This document shows positions 16,468-26,328 of a DNA stretch of 64,000 bases, piece by piece (within the stretch, counting starts at the first letter, position 1; each line of letters begins with the position of its first letter). The stretch comes from Cycloclasticus pugetii PS-1 (GTDB lineage: Bacteria; Pseudomonadota; Gammaproteobacteria; Methylococcales; Cycloclasticaceae), in NCBI RefSeq assembly GCF_000384415.1, contig NZ_ARVU01000001.1:186001-250000 (forward strand), in the 5' to 3' direction. The notes below the pieces were generated by a model. The model had not been told where the DNA came from, did no database searches, and saw only the letters and a list, made by a program, of their open reading frames with translations. The position numbers and the translations under genes are program-made.

Positions 16468-18456
16468 ATGAAAAATCCACAACCAGCGACAAGTACTTCG
16501 TCAGTTAGAACCTCAGCCTTGTTGTTGAAGTTTATGGGGTCGATGAACTTGGCGATAACCCTTTTAGTGGCGCTATCTATAGCGGCCATTATTGGGACGG
16601 TTTTACAGCAAAACCAGTCATACACAGACTATATAATAAAATTTGGACCCTTTTGGTTTGATGTGTTTAATCAACTTGGGCTCTATGATGTTTATTCGTC
16701 CAGTTGGTTTTTATTTATTTTGCTTTTTCTGGTGCTCTCTACCAGTACTTGTATTTATAAAAACGCGCCAAATATGTTGCGCGAAATGCGTGAATATAGG
16801 CAAAATGTCCAACTTAAAACCTTGGAGAATTATTCAAACACCTATAGTTGGACGTTACCTCAACCGATGGCTGATGTGCAGCATGTTACGCAAAAGATAT
16901 TCTCACATAATGGCTATAGTGCTCGGCTGAAAGAGGGTGAGTCTTATACCTTGATTGCTGGTATGAAAGGAGGGGCTAGCAGACTGGGCTATATTTTAAC
17001 GCACGTAGCTATTGTGCTTATCTGTATTGGTGGCTTGATAGATGGTAATGCAGTCTTGAAAGCACGAGAAATGTTGGGTCAAATCATACCTGAAACTCAA
17101 AACATTGTAGCCAATGAGGTGCCTGAGGTCAGTCGCTTAGGTATTAATAATCAGTCTTTTAGAGGCAGTGTTTCGATACCAGAAGGTCGTCAAACAGATG
17201 TCTTGTTTCTTAACTATAAAGACGGTTACTTGGTGCAAGAGCTGCCTTTCACGGTGGAAGTTAAAGATTTTAGAATAGAGCATTATGAAAGCGGTCAGCC
17301 GAAATCATTTGAAAGTGATTTGGTGATTTATGACGAGCGCTTGGATCAACCCTTAGAGCAAACTATTTCCGTTAATCATCCGTTAATCTACGATGGGTAT
17401 TCTATTTATCAGGCCAGTTTTTCTGATGGTGGCTCTAAACTAGAAATGCTTGCTTGGCCACTAAACGGCGAAAGTAATGTAGGTAAAAAGGTGGACACTA
17501 AGGTTGGTGCGGAAGTACCAATAAATTTATCTGGTGAGAGGTGGATTCTAGAACCATCTGATTTTCGATTATTTAATATCAATCCATCGGCAGAGGCGGA
17601 TAAAAAGTTTGAAAATGCAGGCCCTAGCGTACAGTTTAAAATGCGTGACAAAACGGGCGAAGCGAAAGAGTATTTAAACTATATGGTGCCAGTAGAAAAA
17701 GAAGGTGCATATTATTATTTAAGTGGGGTGCGTAGTTCACCGGCTGAGGAGTTTAGGTATTTGTATATTCCCGCAGACGATAAAGGCAGTATAAAACGGT
17801 TTATGAATTATCTGCATGCGCTTGGTAATGAAGAGTTGTTGCGTAGAATAGTAACAGAGCAAAATTTTGCCGGTTCGACCTTACCGTCTACTGATGCTGC
17901 GCAATTAAACGAAGCGATGATTAAATTGGTAGGGCTATTTATTGAAAATGGAATGGATGGCGTGATCGATAATGTTGAGAAAAATGTACCAGCTGATAAA
18001 CGTGAAGAAGTCACCAAACTTTACGTTAGGGTGCTTCAACAAATGTTGGGCGCAGTATATGTTGATGTATTGTTGAATGAAGGCGTAGATGTCAGCTTAG
18101 GTATAGATGAAAAAAAGGCTGAGTTTTTTGATGCTGCCTCGGCTGCAATGAGTGCAATTGGCCGTTATGGCTCACCAGTCTATTTTCAACTTGCTAGCTT
18201 TGTCCATTTGCAAGCGAGTGGCTTGCAAATTGCGAAGGCACCAGGGAAGAACTTAGTTTACCCGGGCTGTGCGATGCTGATATTAGGGGTGTTCTTAATG
18301 TTTTATGCCCCTCAGCAGCGGTTATGGGCACGACTGGAAGAAAAAGATGGCGGGCTAAGGTTTGTTTTGGCCGGTCATGCGATTAGAAATAAATTAGACT
18401 TTTCGAAACAATATAAACAGATCCAAGCACAGTTTGATCGTGTTTTAACAGGTTAA
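16468..18456 (+). CDS. resB: Cytochrome c biogenesis protein ResB (system II)
   Basis: ResB (Ccs1) works with CcsA/CcsB to move haem across the membrane and attach it to apocytochromes c. The product is about 662 aa. Membrane helices lie near the N-terminus (FMGSMNLAITLLVALSIAAI and WFLFILLFLVLSTSTCIY) and around residue 175 (ILTHVAIVLICIGGLIDG). A large periplasmic domain follows, with a last helix near 600 (NLVYPGCAMLILGVFLMFYA). The frame opens at a TTG (16441) inside a palindrome. The ATG at 16468 is chosen, although its ribosome site is weak. ccsB follows after 9 bp. Confidence 0.92.
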   Translation: MKNPQPATSTSSVRTSALLLKFMGSMNLAITLLVALSIAAIIGTVLQQNQSYTDYIIKFGPFWFDVFNQLGLYDVYSSSWFLFILLFLVLSTSTCIYKNAPNMLREMREYRQNVQLKTLENYSNTYSWTLPQPMADVQHVTQKIFSHNGYSARLKEGESYTLIAGMKGGASRLGYILTHVAIVLICIGGLIDGNAVLKAREMLGQIIPETQNIVANEVPEVSRLGINNQSFRGSVSIPEGRQTDVLFLNYKDGYLVQELPFTVEVKDFRIEHYESGQPKSFESDLVIYDERLDQPLEQTISVNHPLIYDGYSIYQASFSDGGSKLEMLAWPLNGESNVGKKVDTKVGAEVPINLSGERWILEPSDFRLFNINPSAEADKKFENAGPSVQFKMRDKTGEAKEYLNYMVPVEKEGAYYYLSGVRSSPAEEFRYLYIPADDKGSIKRFMNYLHALGNEELLRRIVTEQNFAGSTLPSTDAAQLNEAMIKLVGLFIENGMDGVIDNVEKNVPADKREEVTKLYVRVLQQMLGAVYVDVLLNEGVDVSLGIDEKKAEFFDAASAAMSAIGRYGSPVYFQLASFVHLQASGLQIAKAPGKNLVYPGCAMLILGVFLMFYAPQQRLWARLEEKDGGLRFVLAGHAIRNKLDFSKQYKQIQAQFDRVLTG

Positions 18457-18465
18457 GGTAACGAT

Positions 18466-19641
18466 ATGAACAGTACACATGCAGCGTTGCAACAAGAATT
18501 AGATCAGCAATCTTTTTGGAAAGGGCTCGGTATAGTTGATTGGGTGTGGGCGATTATGGTGTTGCTTGGCAGCGGATATGCCTATGCGAGCTATGCCTCG
18601 TTAATGGATGTATATGAGCAGGTTATTTTATTTTCAACCGGTATCAGTTTAGTTGCCTTAGGTTGGCATTGGAAAGAAATTAGGGGGCTGTCACTGGCAG
18701 TTTTTTTACTCAGTATTTTTGGCATTAGTCGCTACACAAACGGGCTGACTGATGTGGAGACGGATTTCTTTTTGCGGTTTTTGGTATCAAGTCAATCAGC
18801 TATTATGTGGATGAGCGCACTGTATGTGCTTGCAACGGTTACTTACTTTATTGCGTTTTTTGCACGTTCAGACTTTATAGGGAAAGTTGCCAGCGCGATG
18901 ACCTGGTCGGCAACAACAATGGGTTTGGTTGGGTTAATGGTTCGTTGGAGAGAGTCATACCTTATCGGCTTAGATGTTGGGCATATCCCAGTGAGCAATT
19001 TGTATGAAGTGTTTATTTTATTTTCAATTATTACGGCCTTGTTGTATTTGTTTTACGAGCGTCGTTATCAGACACGCATGTTAGGCGGGTTTGTACTGCT
19101 AATTATTAGTGCAGCGGTTGCCTTTTTGCTTTGGTATGCGTTTGATAGAGATGCCGCCGATATTCAACCATTAGTGCCGGCCTTACAGAGCTATTGGATG
19201 AAAATTCATGTGCCAGCCAACTTCGTTGGTTACGGTGCGTTTGCCTTAGCTGCTATGGTAGCAACTGCCTATTTAATTCGTGTCAGAGCGGAACGACTTA
19301 ACTCGAATAGTATTGCAATGGCCTTGCCTGCGTTAGATATTCTTGATGACCTTATGTATAAATCCATCGCTCTAGGGTTTGCATTTTTTACCTTGGCGAC
19401 CATTTTAGGCGCGTTATGGGCGGCTGAAGCATGGGGTGGTTATTGGTCTTGGGACCCTAAAGAAACTTGGGCCTTAATTGTTTGGTTGAATTATGCAGCT
19501 TGGTTACATATGAGGTTAACAAAAGGTTGGCGTGGAAAACCGATGGCTGCATGGGCCATTGTTGGTTTGTTTGTTACCTTGTTTGCCTTTTTGGGTGTCA
19601 ATATGTTCTTGTCTGGTTTGCATTCATACGGCGAACTTTAG
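18466..19641 (+). CDS. ccsB: Cytochrome c biogenesis protein CcsB/CcsA (haem handling)
   Basis: This 391-aa polytopic membrane protein of the haem-handling family has the tryptophan-rich motif WGGYWSWDPKETWALIVWL near residue 325. Conserved His residues lie on neighbouring loops (YWMKIHVPANFVGYG, YAAWLHMRL, GLHSYGEL). With ResB it forms the system II synthetase that ligates haem to CXXCH. The two cytochromes c just upstream are obvious clients. Spacing to resB is 9 bp. Confidence 0.95.
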   Translation: MNSTHAALQQELDQQSFWKGLGIVDWVWAIMVLLGSGYAYASYASLMDVYEQVILFSTGISLVALGWHWKEIRGLSLAVFLLSIFGISRYTNGLTDVETDFFLRFLVSSQSAIMWMSALYVLATVTYFIAFFARSDFIGKVASAMTWSATTMGLVGLMVRWRESYLIGLDVGHIPVSNLYEVFILFSIITALLYLFYERRYQTRMLGGFVLLIISAAVAFLLWYAFDRDAADIQPLVPALQSYWMKIHVPANFVGYGAFALAAMVATAYLIRVRAERLNSNSIAMALPALDILDDLMYKSIALGFAFFTLATILGALWAAEAWGGYWSWDPKETWALIVWLNYAAWLHMRLTKGWRGKPMAAWAIVGLFVTLFAFLGVNMFLSGLHSYGEL

Positions 19642-19665
19642 CGTTATCAATTTTAGGAGAGAATA

Positions 19666-20295
19666 ATGAATAAACTATTGGTCTTATTGAGTATTTTTTT
19701 TATATCAGCAGGTTCTTCTTTTGCCGCAGACGTTGAGTTTAAAGAAGGTGTTGATTATCAGCTGATTAAACCTGCTCAACCCACAGATGATTCAAGCCGC
19801 CTCGAAGTATTGGAAATCTTTTGGTATGGCTGTCCGCATTGTTACCACTTTGAGCCTACATTAGATCCTTGGGTAGCAAGCCTTCCTGCCGACGTAAATT
19901 TTGCTCGCTTGCCTGCGGTTTTCAATGAACAGTGGGAGCGACATGCACGAGCCTACTTCGCAGCCGATATCTTAGGCGTATTAGATGAGTCACATGGTGC
20001 GTTATTTCATGCTATGCATGCAGAAAAGGCAGTCATTAATACAGTCAATCAACTGGCTAACTTTTATACGAAGTATGGAATAGATGAGGCGTTATTTAAA
20101 AAGACCTACCATTCCTTTATTGTAAATACAAAAGTAGCAAGAGCGAAGGATATGGTTGACCGTTATGGCGTAACAGGCGTACCGGCTATAGTGGTTGAAG
20201 GTAAATACCTTATCACAGGGTCAATGGCGAAGAGTTACCAGAACATGTTGAAGATTATGGATTACCTGTTGGCTAAGGAAAGAAAAACAAAATAA
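19666..20295 (+). CDS. dsbA: Periplasmic thiol:disulfide oxidoreductase DsbA
   Basis: DsbA introduces disulfide bonds into exported proteins. The 209-aa product has a signal peptide (cleavage after SSFA, residue 20) and a thioredoxin fold with active site CPHC at 56-59 in FWYGCPHCYHFEP. The cis-proline motif VTGVPAIVV is near 173. Ribosome site AGGAGAG precedes the ATG. It sits 24 bp behind ccsB. Oxidised cysteines must be handled before haem attachment, so the neighbourhood makes sense. Confidence 0.95.
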   Translation: MNKLLVLLSIFFISAGSSFAADVEFKEGVDYQLIKPAQPTDDSSRLEVLEIFWYGCPHCYHFEPTLDPWVASLPADVNFARLPAVFNEQWERHARAYFAADILGVLDESHGALFHAMHAEKAVINTVNQLANFYTKYGIDEALFKKTYHSFIVNTKVARAKDMVDRYGVTGVPAIVVEGKYLITGSMAKSYQNMLKIMDYLLAKERKTK

Positions 20296-20312
20296 ATTCA
20301 CAGTGCGGTGAT

Positions 20313-20762
20313 TTAGCGACAGTTCTTGTTGATAAAGTCGTTAAGTTGTTCGCGCTGTTTGTTTTTATCTTCGTCAGTGAAGCGAGAATAGTTCCCTTCA
20401 GTGTCTTTGTACAAACGGTTACCGCCGTAATCTAATTCAATAAGGCTCTTTTTGCTGGCCTCGCAGCTTTCCTGGAGGCGCTTGTTTTCCTCAGCCTGTT
20501 GTTGCAGTTTGTCACGAGCAGCTTGACGTTCAGCATTAGATTTGGCTATTTCATTGGCACTATCTTGAATTGATTGTTGGTTTTTTTTAGCATCGGCGAC
20601 AGGTTTTTTCGTGACAGTAATGTTTTGAGTCGAAATGGATTTGTCAGCTGGCGGATGCTGGCTATAGTGAGTGTTACCTTGGTGGTCAACCCACTGGTAA
20701 ATGGCCGAATAAGCAAATTGAGCAAAAAGTAAGCAAGAACAAAACATCAAAGCGCGATACAT
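20313..20762 (-). CDS. DUF4124 domain exported protein
   Basis: This 149-aa protein has a signal peptide (cleavage near YSAIYQ, residue 20). The N-terminal DUF4124 motif IYQWVDHQGNTHYSQHPP is followed by a charged coiled-coil-like middle (about 60-110). A C-terminal part has two cysteines (SCEASKKS, NKNCR), perhaps forming a disulfide. The function is unknown. It is convergent with dsbA, with only 17 bp between the stop codons. Confidence 0.85.
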   Translation of the reverse strand: MYRALMFCSCLLFAQFAYSAIYQWVDHQGNTHYSQHPPADKSISTQNITVTKKPVADAKKNQQSIQDSANEIAKSNAERQAARDKLQQQAEENKRLQESCEASKKSLIELDYGGNRLYKDTEGNYSRFTDEDKNKQREQLNDFINKNCR

Positions 20763-20837
20763 AGGGAAGTCCTTATGATTATGTAGGATTAGTGTCTTTT
20801 GGTTAAGTATATAGCACTGTGTGACTAATGAAAGAGC

Positions 20838-20866
20838 TTGACCAAATGCACAAAAGTTAGTATTTT
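20838..20866 (+). promoter_or_regulatory. ilvIHC promoter
   Basis: TTGACC (20838-20843) and TATTTT (20861-20866) are spaced by 17 bp, a good sigma-70 arrangement. The start would be near 20873, leaving a leader of about 68 nt that begins with a hairpin. Confidence 0.6.
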
Positions 20867-20872
20867 GTCCAG

Positions 20873-20911
20873 TTCGATTTCATGTTGTAATCGAATTTAT
20901 TTTAGATCGAA
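20873..20911 (+). promoter_or_regulatory. Inverted and repeated ATCGAA elements in the ilv leader
   Basis: TTCGATT (20873-20879) and AATCGAA (20889-20895) form a perfect 7-bp dyad around 9 bp. A further ATCGAA copy lies at 20906-20911, 16 bp from the previous one. At the predicted 5' end of the mRNA this can fold as a hairpin. As DNA it could be a regulator site. No leader peptide rich in Ile, Leu or Val and no terminator is visible, so classical attenuation is not supported. Confidence 0.4.
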
Positions 20912-20940
20912 TCAAATCAGTTGAATTTTGGAGAATCATT

Positions 20941-22671
20941 GTGGAGCTAAGTGGCGGTGAAATCGTCATCCAATCCTTAAAAGATGAGGGTGTGGAATAC
21001 GTGTTTGGGTACCCTGGTGGGTGCGTATTACATATATATGATGCTATTTTTAAGCAAGAAGATGTGAAACACGTGTTGGTCCGCCATGAGCAAGGTGCTA
21101 CTCATGCGGCCGATGGTTATGCGCGCTCGTCAGGTAAGCCTGGTGTGGTACTTGTAACCTCTGGCCCCGGTGCAACAAATGCAGTAACCGGCATTGCTAC
21201 AGCCTATATGGACTCAATTCCTCTGGTGGTGATCACTGGGCAAGTGCCTCGAGCAGTTATTGGTACCGATGCTTTTCAAGAAGTTGATACGGTCGGTATT
21301 ACTCGCCCGTGTGTAAAACATAATTTCTTGGTAAAGGATGTTGCCGATATTGCTGAAACGATGAAAAAGGCGTTTTATTTAGCTATGTCAGGTCGCCCAG
21401 GCCCTGTTGTGGTTGATATCCCTAAAGATATAACAGACCCTGATATTAAGGTGCCTTACCAGTATCCTGAAGAAGTAGTCATGCGTTCTTATAAACCAAT
21501 AATTAGTGGCAATATTGGTCAAACAAGAAAAGCAATTGAACTGATTAAAGCAGCTAAACGCCCTGTAATATACAGTGGTGGTGGCGTTATTTTAGGTGAA
21601 GCTAGCGAAGAATTTAGACGGCTTTGTAAAACGTTGAATTTCCCTGTTACTCAGACCTTAATGGGCTTAGGGGCTTTTCCAGGCACAGACCCGCAGTCTA
21701 TAGGAATGCTGGGTATGCATGGTACTTACGAAGCGAATATGGCAATGCATGATAGTGATTTAATTATTGCTATCGGCGCTCGGTTTGACGATCGGGTAAC
21801 AGGTAAAATTGCCGAGTTTTGCCCAAATGCCAAAATTATTCATATTGATGTGGATCCGGCCTCTATTTCTAAAACCATTACGGTTGATGTGCCTATTGTT
21901 GGACAGGTAAAACCTGTTGTATTAGACATGCTTGCACAAATAGAGAGTTTAGGTGAAACCTTTGATCGTGAGCGTATTGCTGATTGGTGGCGACAAATAG
22001 ACGAATGGCGTGCAGTAGATTGCATGGCATACGATAAGAACAGCGGCACTATCAAACCACAATATGTTATCGAGCAACTGTATAAGGTAACGAACGGTGA
22101 AGCCTTTGTAACATCGGACGTGGGCCAGCACCAAATGTTTGCCGCACAATTTTACCCGTTTGATAAACCTCGTCGTTGGATCAATTCTGGTGGCTTAGGA
22201 ACAATGGGTTTTGGTTTGCCGGCGGCGATGGGTGTAAAGTTTGCTAACCCAGAGGCTGATGTTGCTTGTGTAACCGGCGAAGGAAGCATACAAATGTGCC
22301 TGCAAGAGTTATCGACCATGTTGCAATACGATACTCCCGTGAAAGTGATTAACTTAAACAATGGTTATCTAGGCATGGTGCGTCAGTGGCAAGAGTTCAC
22401 TTATAAAAGTCGTTATTCACATTCTTACCTTGAAGCATTACCAGACTTTAAAAAGTTAGCAGAAGCGTATGGTCATGTGGGTATTCAAGTGACTAAAAAA
22501 GAAGATGTAGAGCCGGCGCTAAGGGAAGCCTTTGCGATGAAAGATCGTACGGTTTTTCTAGACTTTTTAACAGATACAGAAGAAAACGTATATCCAATGA
22601 TTGAGGCAGGTAAAGCTCATAACGATATGGTAATGGCGCCAAACTCAAAGTATAAAAGGATATTGGCATGA
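20941..22671 (+). CDS. ilvI: Acetolactate synthase, large (catalytic) subunit
   Basis: This enzyme makes 2-acetolactate or 2-aceto-2-hydroxybutyrate from pyruvate for branched-chain amino acids, using thiamine diphosphate and FAD. The 576-aa product has the glutamate region VRHEQGATHAADGYARSSG (about 46-64) and the FAD-domain stretch MLGMHGTYEANMAM. The ThDP-binding GEGSIQMCLQELSTMLQYDTPVKVINLNN carries the GDG-like to N motif, with E in place of D. The start is GTG at 20941 with TTTTGGAG upstream. Its ATGA overlap with ilvH shows translational coupling. Confidence 0.96.
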   Translation: MELSGGEIVIQSLKDEGVEYVFGYPGGCVLHIYDAIFKQEDVKHVLVRHEQGATHAADGYARSSGKPGVVLVTSGPGATNAVTGIATAYMDSIPLVVITGQVPRAVIGTDAFQEVDTVGITRPCVKHNFLVKDVADIAETMKKAFYLAMSGRPGPVVVDIPKDITDPDIKVPYQYPEEVVMRSYKPIISGNIGQTRKAIELIKAAKRPVIYSGGGVILGEASEEFRRLCKTLNFPVTQTLMGLGAFPGTDPQSIGMLGMHGTYEANMAMHDSDLIIAIGARFDDRVTGKIAEFCPNAKIIHIDVDPASISKTITVDVPIVGQVKPVVLDMLAQIESLGETFDRERIADWWRQIDEWRAVDCMAYDKNSGTIKPQYVIEQLYKVTNGEAFVTSDVGQHQMFAAQFYPFDKPRRWINSGGLGTMGFGLPAAMGVKFANPEADVACVTGEGSIQMCLQELSTMLQYDTPVKVINLNNGYLGMVRQWQEFTYKSRYSHSYLEALPDFKKLAEAYGHVGIQVTKKEDVEPALREAFAMKDRTVFLDFLTDTEENVYPMIEAGKAHNDMVMAPNSKYKRILA

Positions 22672-23162
22672 GTCGTCAGCATATTATTTCAGTCTTATTG
22701 GAAAATGAAGCCGGTGCTTTGTCGCGTGTTTCAGGCTTGTTTTCTGCTAGAGCTTACAACATTGAGTCCTTAACGGTTGCACCGACTCAAGACCCTACCT
22801 TGTCTCGACTAACATTGGTAACCGTTGGCAATGATGAGACAATTGAGCAAATTAAAAAGCAACTGAATAAATTAATTGATGTGGTGAAGTTAATTGATTT
22901 ATCAGAGTCCTTTTCATTAGAACGCGAGCTAGTTTTGCTGAAGGTGAAAAAGAATGATGCCATGTTGCAAAAAATTGACAGTTTAGGCGCCGATTCATCA
23001 GCCCGTATTACCGATGAAACGGATGGCTATTTGATTGTTGAATTATCAGGCGAAAAAGCTTGGTTGGATGATTTCTTGTCTTCATTGGAAAATGAAGTTA
23101 TTGATGTTGTTCGGACCGGTGTCATCGGTTTGTCTCGTGGTGAGAGATCGTTAACGCTGTAA
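22668..23162 (+). CDS. ilvH: Acetolactate synthase, small (regulatory) subunit
   Basis: This 164-aa regulatory subunit confers valine feedback on IlvI. The N-terminal ACT domain (HIISVLLENEAGALSRVSGLFSARAYNIESL) and the C-terminal ACT-like half (about 80-164) are both present, at typical length. It starts by a four-base overlap with ilvI and is followed by ilvC after 63 bp. Confidence 0.96.
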   Translation: MSRQHIISVLLENEAGALSRVSGLFSARAYNIESLTVAPTQDPTLSRLTLVTVGNDETIEQIKKQLNKLIDVVKLIDLSESFSLERELVLLKVKKNDAMLQKIDSLGADSSARITDETDGYLIVELSGEKAWLDDFLSSLENEVIDVVRTGVIGLSRGERSLTL

Positions 23163-23201
23163 CAAGTTAAGTGCGGCGTCTTGCGCAGGCAGGACGGTTA
23201 A

Positions 23202-24242
<1,041 letters not shown>

Positions 24243-24261
24243 GTCGTTTTTTAAAGACTAC

Positions 24262-24293
24262 AAAAGCGGCCGTTTTAACGGCCGCTTTTTTTT
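24262..24293 (+). terminator. Intrinsic terminator after ilvC
   Basis: A GC-rich dyad, AAAAGCGGCCGTT with AACGGCCGCTTTT, is followed by more T residues (run 24286-24293). It is a strong rho-independent terminator. Confidence 0.92.
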
Positions 24294-24352
24294 GTCATCA
24301 TATAGATGATGCTAGGCTATACTAAAAATACAACCAACGGAGTTAGTACTTG

Positions 24353-25087
24353 ATGAAACAAACACCCCCTCCATCCAAAGGGCTGTATTTACTGCCAAAC
24401 TTATTTACAACCAGCGCCTTGTTTGCTGGCTTTTATGCGATTACAGGCGCAGTTAATGGCCATTTTGAAATAGCTGTTATTGCTATTTTTATTGCCATGG
24501 TGCTGGATGGCCTTGATGGCCGTGTTGCACGCATGACCAATACTCAAAGCGAGTTTGGTGCACAATACGATAGCTTGGCTGACTTGGTTTCATTTGGTGT
24601 GGCACCTGCAGCAGTTGCTTATTCGTGGGGGCTGTCGTCCTTAGGCAAGTTTGGTTGGATGGTAGCCTTTGTATATGCAACGTGTGGTGCATTACGTTTA
24701 GCACGCTTTAATGTTCAGCATAACATTGCTGATAAACGCTACTTTCAAGGGTTAGCCAGCCCAGCTGCCGCTGCCCTAGTGGCCGGCTATGTGTGGTTAA
24801 TGGAAGACTACCAATTAACAGGCACCGCGGCGACGGCAGGCTTACTAACAGTCACCTTATGTGCGGGTTTATTAATGGTTAGTAACATTCGTTACCATAG
24901 TTTCAAAGAGCTTAATTTTACGGGCAAGGTGCCTTTTGTCGTTGCCGTGATTGTTATGCTGGTTTTAGCCTTAATCTATGCTGCGCCTCCGTTAATATTA
25001 TTTATTATGTGTTTAGTGTATGCCTTATCTGGACTAGTACTAACGATGCGCTTATTGCGCCGAACACAACGCGATAAAACTGAATGA
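24353..25087 (+). CDS. pssA: CDP-diacylglycerol-serine O-phosphatidyltransferase
   Basis: This 244-aa membrane enzyme makes phosphatidylserine, the precursor of phosphatidylethanolamine. The CDP-alcohol phosphotransferase signature is visible as DGLDGRVARMTNTQSEFGAQYDSLADLVSFG. About seven hydrophobic helices follow and surround it. It is the membrane (type II) PssA, unlike E. coli PssA. The frame opens at TTG 24350, but the ATG at 24353 with CGGAG at 24338-24342 is preferred. It overlaps the next gene by four bases. Confidence 0.93.
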   Translation: MKQTPPPSKGLYLLPNLFTTSALFAGFYAITGAVNGHFEIAVIAIFIAMVLDGLDGRVARMTNTQSEFGAQYDSLADLVSFGVAPAAVAYSWGLSSLGKFGWMVAFVYATCGALRLARFNVQHNIADKRYFQGLASPAAAALVAGYVWLMEDYQLTGTAATAGLLTVTLCAGLLMVSNIRYHSFKELNFTGKVPFVVAVIVMLVLALIYAAPPLILFIMCLVYALSGLVLTMRLLRRTQRDKTE

Positions 25088-25752
25088 CAACATCCAATAG
25101 GCAGCTAGCCTACTTGGATCTGATGGGCGTTCAAGTTTGGCAAGAGAGGAGCAGGCAAGAACAGGTAATCGCCGAAGAAGTCAGTGACGACGTTACAGCA
25201 AACACCCTTCAAGAGCTTTACGAAATAGCGTCAAACTGCCAACGTTGTGAGGCTTCAGCTGTTAGGAACCAGCTAGTGTTTAGCGATGGCCCAATGCACG
25301 CCGACTGGCTCATCGTTGGTGACTTTCCAACACAACAAGATGATAGAGAAGGGCGGCCATTAACTGGTGACGTGGCTCACTTATTATCAGAAATGTTATT
25401 GGCGGTCGGGGTTAAAAAATCGACAGTTCATTTAACAAACAGTGTTAAGTGTCGTTCAGCTAATGTTGAAGCGGAAAAGGTCGAGTTATTATCGTGCCGA
25501 GCTTACTTGATTCGTCAAATAGAATTGGTAAAACCACAGCTTGTCTTTGTATTGGGTGAAAAGGCAGCACAAAGCTTACTAAAATCAAACGAATCGTTAA
25601 GCCACCTAACAGGAACAGTGCATAAGGTTGATGATGTGCCCACACCAATAGTGGTCAGTTGTCACCCACGCGATTTATTAAAAACACCTTCAGCCAAAAG
25701 GCAAGCTTGGGACGATATACAACTGGCAAGAACGCTGGTTAGCAAGGCTTGA
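25084..25752 (+). CDS. Family 4-type uracil-DNA glycosylase-like protein
   Basis: This 222-aa protein has the UDG family 4 layout with four cysteines suited to a 4Fe-4S cluster (CQRC, VKCR, SCRAY). It keeps the GRPLTGDVAHLLSEML stretch and the C-terminal HPRDLLKTPSAKRQAW, like the usual HPS-x-LL motif. The first motif reads VGDFPTQQDD where active enzymes have GE(A/G)PG, so the catalytic Glu is Asp and the glycines differ. Activity on uracil is therefore uncertain. It overlaps pssA (ATGA) and rimI, so the three are coupled. Confidence 0.8.
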   Translation: MTTSNRQLAYLDLMGVQVWQERSRQEQVIAEEVSDDVTANTLQELYEIASNCQRCEASAVRNQLVFSDGPMHADWLIVGDFPTQQDDREGRPLTGDVAHLLSEMLLAVGVKKSTVHLTNSVKCRSANVEAEKVELLSCRAYLIRQIELVKPQLVFVLGEKAAQSLLKSNESLSHLTGTVHKVDDVPTPIVVSCHPRDLLKTPSAKRQAWDDIQLARTLVSKA

Positions 25753-26252
25753 TGTTAACTAAATTAAAATCGTTGCTGAGTTTAACTGGCCCTCAAGTGG
25801 ATTATTTACGCCCATTAAAAACAAACGATATTCCCAAAGTTCTGACAATTGAGCGGCAAATGTATAGCTACCCTTGGAGTGAAGGTATCTTCAAAGACTG
25901 TTTAAAAATTGGCTATTCAAATTGGGCCTTTATTAAAGACGGTCAGTTCGTAGGCTATGTTATTTTATCAGTCGCAGTTGGCGAAGCGCATATCTTAAAT
26001 ATATGCTTGGACCCTGCCTACCAAGGCAAAGGATTAGGTCGACAATTTCTAAAAGAAGTGCTGATTATCGCGAAGAAAAAAAATGCAAACAGTGTTTTCT
26101 TGGAAGTAAGACCCTCCAATACAGCAGCCGTTCAACTCTATAAAACCGCCGGTTTTAAAAAAATTGGCAAACGTAAAAATTATTACCCAGCAGCCGATGG
26201 TAAAGAAGATGCTTTGGTCTTATCGTTGGATTTAACATCAGATTCTGCGTAA
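25752..26252 (+). CDS. rimI: Ribosomal protein bS18-alanine N-acetyltransferase
   Basis: RimI acetylates the N-terminus of ribosomal protein S18. The 166-aa GNAT protein has the acetyl-CoA loop ICLDPAYQGKGLGRQFL (R/Q-x-x-G-x-G type) and the RimI-like VFLEVRPSNTAAVQLYKTAGFKKIGKRKNYY. The ATG at 25752 overlaps the preceding stop (TGATG); an in-frame TTG three bases earlier is less likely. An N-terminal extension of about 15 residues precedes the GNAT core. Confidence 0.93.
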   Translation: MLTKLKSLLSLTGPQVDYLRPLKTNDIPKVLTIERQMYSYPWSEGIFKDCLKIGYSNWAFIKDGQFVGYVILSVAVGEAHILNICLDPAYQGKGLGRQFLKEVLIIAKKKNANSVFLEVRPSNTAAVQLYKTAGFKKIGKRKNYYPAADGKEDALVLSLDLTSDSA

Positions 26253-26260
26253 AAAGCTCC

Positions 26261-26303
26261 TTTGGCATTATTAGCTAACAATCGCTTGCCGTATAATGCC
26301 AAA
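26261..26303. repeat. Perfect 11-bp inverted repeat in the rimI-prfC gap
   Basis: TTTGGCATTAT (26261-26271) and ATAATGCCAAA (26293-26303) are perfect complements separated by 21 bp. The right arm overlaps a TATAAT (26292-26297) that is the best -10 candidate for prfC. There is no T-run, so an operator or mRNA hairpin is more likely than a terminator. Confidence 0.5.
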
Positions 26304-26328
26304 TCATTATTTTAAGTAGTTAATCAGC

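Noticed and set aside
20867-20940. Attenuator or riboswitch in the ilv leader
   Set aside because: The leader is about 68 nt, with no leader peptide rich in branched-chain codons and no terminator hairpin. Only a short 5' dyad is present.
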